DNA of 16,585 nucleotides from Propionibacterium sp. (GTDB lineage Bacteria; Actinomycetota; Actinomycetes; Propionibacteriales; Propionibacteriaceae): positions 1 to 16,585 of the forward strand of contig JALHFX010000069.1 of the NCBI GenBank assembly GCA_022837595.1, read 5' to 3'. The notes under the pieces were generated by a model. That model saw nothing but the letters and a program-made list of their open reading frames with translations. It was not told the DNA's origin and searched no databases. Positions 13,497 through 16,585 of this stretch are shown piece by piece. Both the position numbers and the translations under genes were made by a program. Numbering within the stretch: position 1 is the first letter of the stretch; each line of letters starts with the position of its first letter.

Positions 13497-15364
13497 GACA
13501 CCACCAGGTTCGATCTCGGTGCGTCGTCGGCATACATCGCATTGATCTCATCTGCGTAGACCGCATTCACCTCGTCGCGACGCACCTTGAGGCTGGGTGT
13601 CAGGGTGCCGTCGGCCAGGCTCAGCTCTGAAGGCAGGATCGTATAGCGCTTGATCTGTTCCCAGCGTTCCAGCCGCGAGTTGACCTTGCGCATGAACCGG
13701 TCGATGGAGTTGCGGATACCGGGATCCTGGGTCAGTTCCGCGTAGCTCAGGTCGCTCTTGCCCCGGCGGGAGGCCCATTTGCGTAACTGCTGCTCGTCCA
13801 AGGTGACCAGCGCGGTCACGAACTTGCGGTCCTGGCCGATCGCCACCACCTGGCTGACATAGGGGATATTCGCCATGACGGTGCCCTCGATCTTCTGCGG
13901 GGCGACGAACTTCCCGTTCGAGGTCTTGAAAAGATCCTTCTTGCGGTCGGTGATGGTCAAATAGCCATCGGAATCCAGAGCACCGATGTCACCGGTGGCG
14001 AACCACCCGTCGTTGAACGCTTCTGCGGTTTCCGCGGGCAGGTTGTGATAGCCGCGCGCGATCGTCGGGCCCTTGATCATCACTTCACCATCGGCGGCCA
14101 GTTTGGTCTCCAAGCCAGGAATCACCGGACCAACCGTGCCAAACCTTGGATTCTGGGGCAGATTGAGGAAGGCAATAGCGCTGGTCTCGGTCGCGCCATA
14201 GCCTTCGACGACGGTAATCCCCGCGCTATAGAACCATTCCTGCACTTGGCGGGAGAGTTTGGCCGAGCCCGAGATCATGAACCGCATCCGGCCGCCCAAC
14301 TTGCGCTTCAGCTTGCTGAAAACCAACTTCTCGGCGATCGCGTAGCGAACCCTCAGTGCCACGGGAAGTGGACGCTCAGCGAGCCGATAGGGACGGGATT
14401 CGCGCCCAACCTTGAACGCCCATCGGGAGATACGCCCCTTGAGCCCATTCTGCGGATACATCGTCATCACTGCCGCACGGACTTTCTCGAAGATCCGCGG
14501 CACCCCGACCAGCACGGTCGGGTGGGTGGTGGCGAGTCCGTCGACGATTCGATCAACTCGACCGTCCACGATCGAGCGGAAACCGATCTGCAGCTGCACT
14601 GCGACGAGGTCTCTACCGAAGACGTGACTCAGCGGTAGCCACAGATAGTTCACGTCGTCTTCACCGATGAAATTGAGGTGCTCTATCGCAGCCCCCTCGT
14701 AGGCCCAGCTCTGGTGCAGGATTTCGACGCCCTTAGGCACCCCGGTCGTACCAGACGTGTAGATCAAGGTTGACAGCGAATCGGGTTTCAGCATGTCAAT
14801 CGAATCGTCCACACACGTCGGATGGTCGAGGAGATAGGCTGCGCCACGATCAAGCAACTCGGTCCAGACGATCACCCGCTCGTCGGTATGCGCATCTGCT
14901 GGACGGTCATCGTCGATGATGATGACCGCATGCACCTGATCGTCCAACTCCGGCGCCTGATGCACCTTGGTCAGTTGTTCGTTGTTCTCCACCACCATCA
15001 TCACCGCGCCCGAATCGGTGATGATATGGCTCATGTCCTCGACATTGGTAGCGGGATAGATCGTGGTCGTCGTGGCGCCGGCGCTGGCGATAGCCAAGTC
15101 GGCCTCGATCCATTCCAGCCGAGTGGCGCATGCGATGGCTACCCGCTGCTCATACCTCAGCCCTAGCGAAAGAAGGCCCGCCGCAGCACGATCGACGACA
15201 TCGCGCACCTCGGCCCAAGTGACGTCTCGCCAGCTATCACTCTGGGGCACGGTGAAAGCGACCTTACTCGCGCTAACCGCCACCCGGTTGCGGAACATCG
15301 TCGGATAGTCGTTGGCACAGCGCGAGCGAATAGTCTCGGCGACCTGGTTGGCGTGGGCGGTCAT
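13493..15364 (-). CDS. Long-chain fatty acid-CoA ligase, FadD15-like
   Basis: The 623-residue AMP-forming ligase activates fatty acids to acyl-CoA. Motifs: the nucleotide P-loop YTSGTTGVPKG (starting at Tyr202), the acyl pocket region LPLSHVFGRDL, the A5 motif VEGYGATETS, the A7 motif DGWFATGDIG, the A8 motif ITDRKKDLFKTSNGKFVAPQ and the C-terminal catalytic Lys593 (LTPSLKVRRD). The length and the LFKTSNGKFVAP motif fit the FadD15/FACS group rather than short acyl ligases. Two ATGs compete: 15376 has no ribosome binding site, whereas 15364 follows AGGAG by a few bases, so 15364 is chosen. It is coupled to the thioesterase downstream and divergent from marR across a 151-bp spacer. It is probably regulated by that MarR protein. 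Confidence 0.94.
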   Translation of the reverse strand: MTAHANQVAETIRSRCANDYPTMFRNRVAVSASKVAFTVPQSDSWRDVTWAEVRDVVDRAAAGLLSLGLRYEQRVAIACATRLEWIEADLAIASAGATTTTIYPATNVEDMSHIITDSGAVMMVVENNEQLTKVHQAPELDDQVHAVIIIDDDRPADAHTDERVIVWTELLDRGAAYLLDHPTCVDDSIDMLKPDSLSTLIYTSGTTGVPKGVEILHQSWAYEGAAIEHLNFIGEDDVNYLWLPLSHVFGRDLVAVQLQIGFRSIVDGRVDRIVDGLATTHPTVLVGVPRIFEKVRAAVMTMYPQNGLKGRISRWAFKVGRESRPYRLAERPLPVALRVRYAIAEKLVFSKLKRKLGGRMRFMISGSAKLSRQVQEWFYSAGITVVEGYGATETSAIAFLNLPQNPRFGTVGPVIPGLETKLAADGEVMIKGPTIARGYHNLPAETAEAFNDGWFATGDIGALDSDGYLTITDRKKDLFKTSNGKFVAPQKIEGTVMANIPYVSQVVAIGQDRKFVTALVTLDEQQLRKWASRRGKSDLSYAELTQDPGIRNSIDRFMRKVNSRLERWEQIKRYTILPSELSLADGTLTPSLKVRRDEVNAVYADEINAMYADDAPRSNLVVS

Positions 15365-15477
15365 GGAGCTCCTCATTGGCTACGGGTCAAAACAGCCGAA
15401 GACGTTCTGCGGACGCTTGATCTTAACGCGGCTCGCGCAGCCAAGGCTGTTGGCGCTGCCCCAGTCGGCACACCCCG

Positions 15478-15513
15478 GCAGTTAAGCATTCAACTGCACA
15501 ACTAGGATAGTTG
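15478..15513. promoter_or_regulatory. Overlapping palindromes before marR, probable autoregulatory operator
   Basis: CAACTA-GGA-TAGTTG (15499-15513) is a perfect 6-bp-arm palindrome immediately upstream of marR. A second inverted repeat, GCAGTT-N8-AACTGC (15478-15497), sits just before it, so AGTT/AACT half-sites appear four times in 36 bp. The size and symmetry fit a dimeric winged-helix repressor of the MarR family. The site lies in the marR-fadD divergent spacer and covers the putative marR -10 box. Confidence 0.6.
15503..15508 (+). promoter_or_regulatory. Putative -10 box (TAGGAT), leaderless start of marR
   Basis: TAGGAT is followed by 7 nt and then the ATG at 15516, placing the transcription start at the start codon. 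The hexamer lies wholly inside the 15-bp palindrome. The same bases contain AGGA, which could instead act as a weak Shine-Dalgarno 8 nt from the ATG. The two readings need a mapped 5' end to separate. Confidence 0.4.
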
Positions 15514-15515
15514 CC

Positions 15516-16052
15516 ATGTCCGAGCAGGAAACACGCTGGCTGACGCCGTCCCAGCAAGTGATATGGCGCAACTGGCTGAATGCCGAGGCTTGGATCAATG
15601 AGCAGCTCAACGCCGACCTGCGCCCCCATAATCTTGATCTCAATGAGTATGAAGTGCTGGTCGTTTTGTCCGAATCGCCTGGTCGGTGTATCCGGATGTC
15701 TCAACTGGCCGAAGGCGCCAACCAATCGCGCTCACGGTTGACTCACACTGTCAAAAGGATGGAAGCCGACGGGCTGATTACCCGCGAGACAGCCGTCCAT
15801 GACCGCCGTGGAGTAATCGCGCAGCTCACCGACAAGGGATTCGACGTGTTGACCAGAGCTGCACCCGACCACGTTGCCTCGGTGCGCAGAGTGCTGATCG
15901 ATCCGATGTCCGAGGAGGACTGGGAAGGATTCGGACGAGCGATGCAGGCAGTCCTCGACGCGGCCGGCATAGAACCGCAAACGATTCCCGCAGATCCCCA
16001 GACCCATTGCGCGAAGGGCGACACCGCCGGCACCAATGGGTTGGGCACGTGA
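15516..16052 (+). CDS. MarR-family transcriptional regulator
   Basis: This 178-residue winged-helix regulator has an N-terminal dimerisation helix (about residues 10-38), LNEYEVLVVLSES, a recognition helix around 70-83 (QSRSRLTHTVKRME) and a wing with DRRG at 96-99. It ends in a C-terminal dimerisation helix and a short disordered tail. MarR proteins bind palindromic operators as dimers and release them on binding small phenolic, acyl or oxidant ligands. It is divergent from the fadD-thioesterase operon and overlaps the FAD oxidase start by 4 nt (GTGA), so it probably controls one or both. A palindrome covers its own promoter. The ligand cannot be inferred; an acyl-CoA or fatty acid would suit the neighbours. 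Confidence 0.9.
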   Translation: MSEQETRWLTPSQQVIWRNWLNAEAWINEQLNADLRPHNLDLNEYEVLVVLSESPGRCIRMSQLAEGANQSRSRLTHTVKRMEADGLITRETAVHDRRGVIAQLTDKGFDVLTRAAPDHVASVRRVLIDPMSEEDWEGFGRAMQAVLDAAGIEPQTIPADPQTHCAKGDTAGTNGLGT

Positions 16053-16585
16053 GCAGATCAACCGAAGCACGCGATGCGGTCGCCGAGCTGCGCTCGCGGC
16101 TACGTGATCCATCCTGTCTTGATGACTCGGCCCTGGCCAGAGCGTTGTACTCAACCGATGCGTCCCTCTATCGCGTGGTGCCCGAAATCGTTGCCACACC
16201 CCGCACCACCGATGAGCTTATCGAGCTGGTGCGGGCAGCGCTGGCGGTGGGCTTACCGATCACCGGACGCGGAGCAGGCACCTCTTGCGCCGGCAATGCT
16301 GTCGGGCCCGGTTTGGTGATCGACACCTCCCGATATCTCAACAAGGTGCTCTCGATCGATGCCCAGACCGGTACTGCAGTAATCGAACCCGGTGTCGTAC
16401 AGGCGGTGCTGCAAGCTGAGGTCAACCCACTCGGCTGGCGCTACGGCCCGGATCCGTCCACCTCGAACCGTTGCACCATCGGCGGCATGATCGGCAACAA
16501 TGCTTGCGGACCTCGTGCCTTGGGGTATGGGCGCAGCTCCGACAATATCGTCGAGCTCGAGGTGATCACCGGCACCGGGGAGCTG
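16049..16585 (+). CDS. FAD-linked oxidase, GlcD/Dld type (N-terminal part)
   Basis: The first 179 residues are present and the window ends in frame. The FAD-binding PP-loop reads PITGRGAGTSCAGNAVG (residues 70-86), followed by the ribityl/adenine region IDTSRYLNKVLSID, EPGVV, and RYGPDPSTSNRCTIGGMIGNNACG (131-154) with GYGRSSDN. These are hallmarks of FAD-binding type 4 oxidases. The YSTDASLYRVVP start and the GNNACG motif are most like the long D-lactate or 2-hydroxyacid dehydrogenases that also carry a C-terminal iron-sulfur domain, but that part lies outside the window. The GTG start at 16049 overlaps the marR stop (GTGA). The substrate is probably a D-2-hydroxyacid such as D-lactate, glycolate or 2-hydroxyglutarate, and electrons would pass to quinone or a partner protein. 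Confidence 0.88.
   Translation, partial: MSRSTEARDAVAELRSRLRDPSCLDDSALARALYSTDASLYRVVPEIVATPRTTDELIELVRAALAVGLPITGRGAGTSCAGNAVGPGLVIDTSRYLNKVLSIDAQTGTAVIEPGVVQAVLQAEVNPLGWRYGPDPSTSNRCTIGGMIGNNACGPRALGYGRSSDNIVELEVITGTGEL

Overview
The window looks like an actinobacterial chromosome, most likely from the Propionibacteriaceae or a relative. This is inferred from gene content (a mycothiol-type DsbA-like protein, an actinobacterial aminopeptidase N, an FadD15-like ligase), moderately high GC judged by eye, GTG starts, and several starts that look leaderless (TANNNT box 7 nt upstream). No rRNA, tRNA, IS element, phage gene or CRISPR-cas locus was recognised. The whole window is gene-dense except for one 633-bp convergent gap.

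Layout. (1) 1-760, minus strand: the start of an unrecognised protein, then a DsbA/Rv2466c-like thiol oxidoreductase with a reduced active site (CPWA) and a short helical region. (2) 970-4844, plus strand: pepN (aminopeptidase N) overlapping pyrC (dihydroorotase) by 4 nt. (3) 4845-5477: no gene. It holds a mosaic array of about two dozen copies of a GGTAGCNGCT core in units of exactly 19 or 31 bp, inverted about a central palindrome and closed by a perfect 19-bp stem. (4) 5478-12501: a sugar-acid region. uxaC-uxuB (minus) are divergent from a LarA-family nickel-pincer racemase/epimerase gene (plus). A LacI-type regulator (minus) is divergent from gnd, 6-phosphogluconate dehydrogenase (plus). 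(5) 12630-15364, minus strand: long-chain acyl-CoA ligase and a double-hotdog thioesterase, overlapping by 4 nt. (6) 15516-16585, plus strand: a MarR regulator overlapping the start of a GlcD/Dld-type FAD oxidase cut by the window end.

How the genes may work together. UxaC and UxuB turn D-glucuronate into D-mannonate. The usual next enzyme, mannonate dehydratase UxuA, is absent here. In its place is a LarA homologue with all the catalytic residues I can map, and gnd follows. The LarA superfamily is reported to include a D-gluconate 2-epimerase, so the cluster could convert mannonate to gluconate with a nickel-pincer cofactor. After phosphorylation by a kinase not in this window, gluconate would enter the oxidative pentose phosphate pathway through Gnd. 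This would be an alternative to the Ashwell/KDG route; it is inference and is the main functional hypothesis. GGCAA/TTGCC sites recur in the two divergent promoter regions of this cluster and may be LacI operators. The lipid module is probably controlled by the divergent MarR protein, whose own promoter is covered by a clear palindrome.

All four co-directional gene pairs overlap by exactly 4 nt (GTGA or ATGA), which suggests translational coupling.
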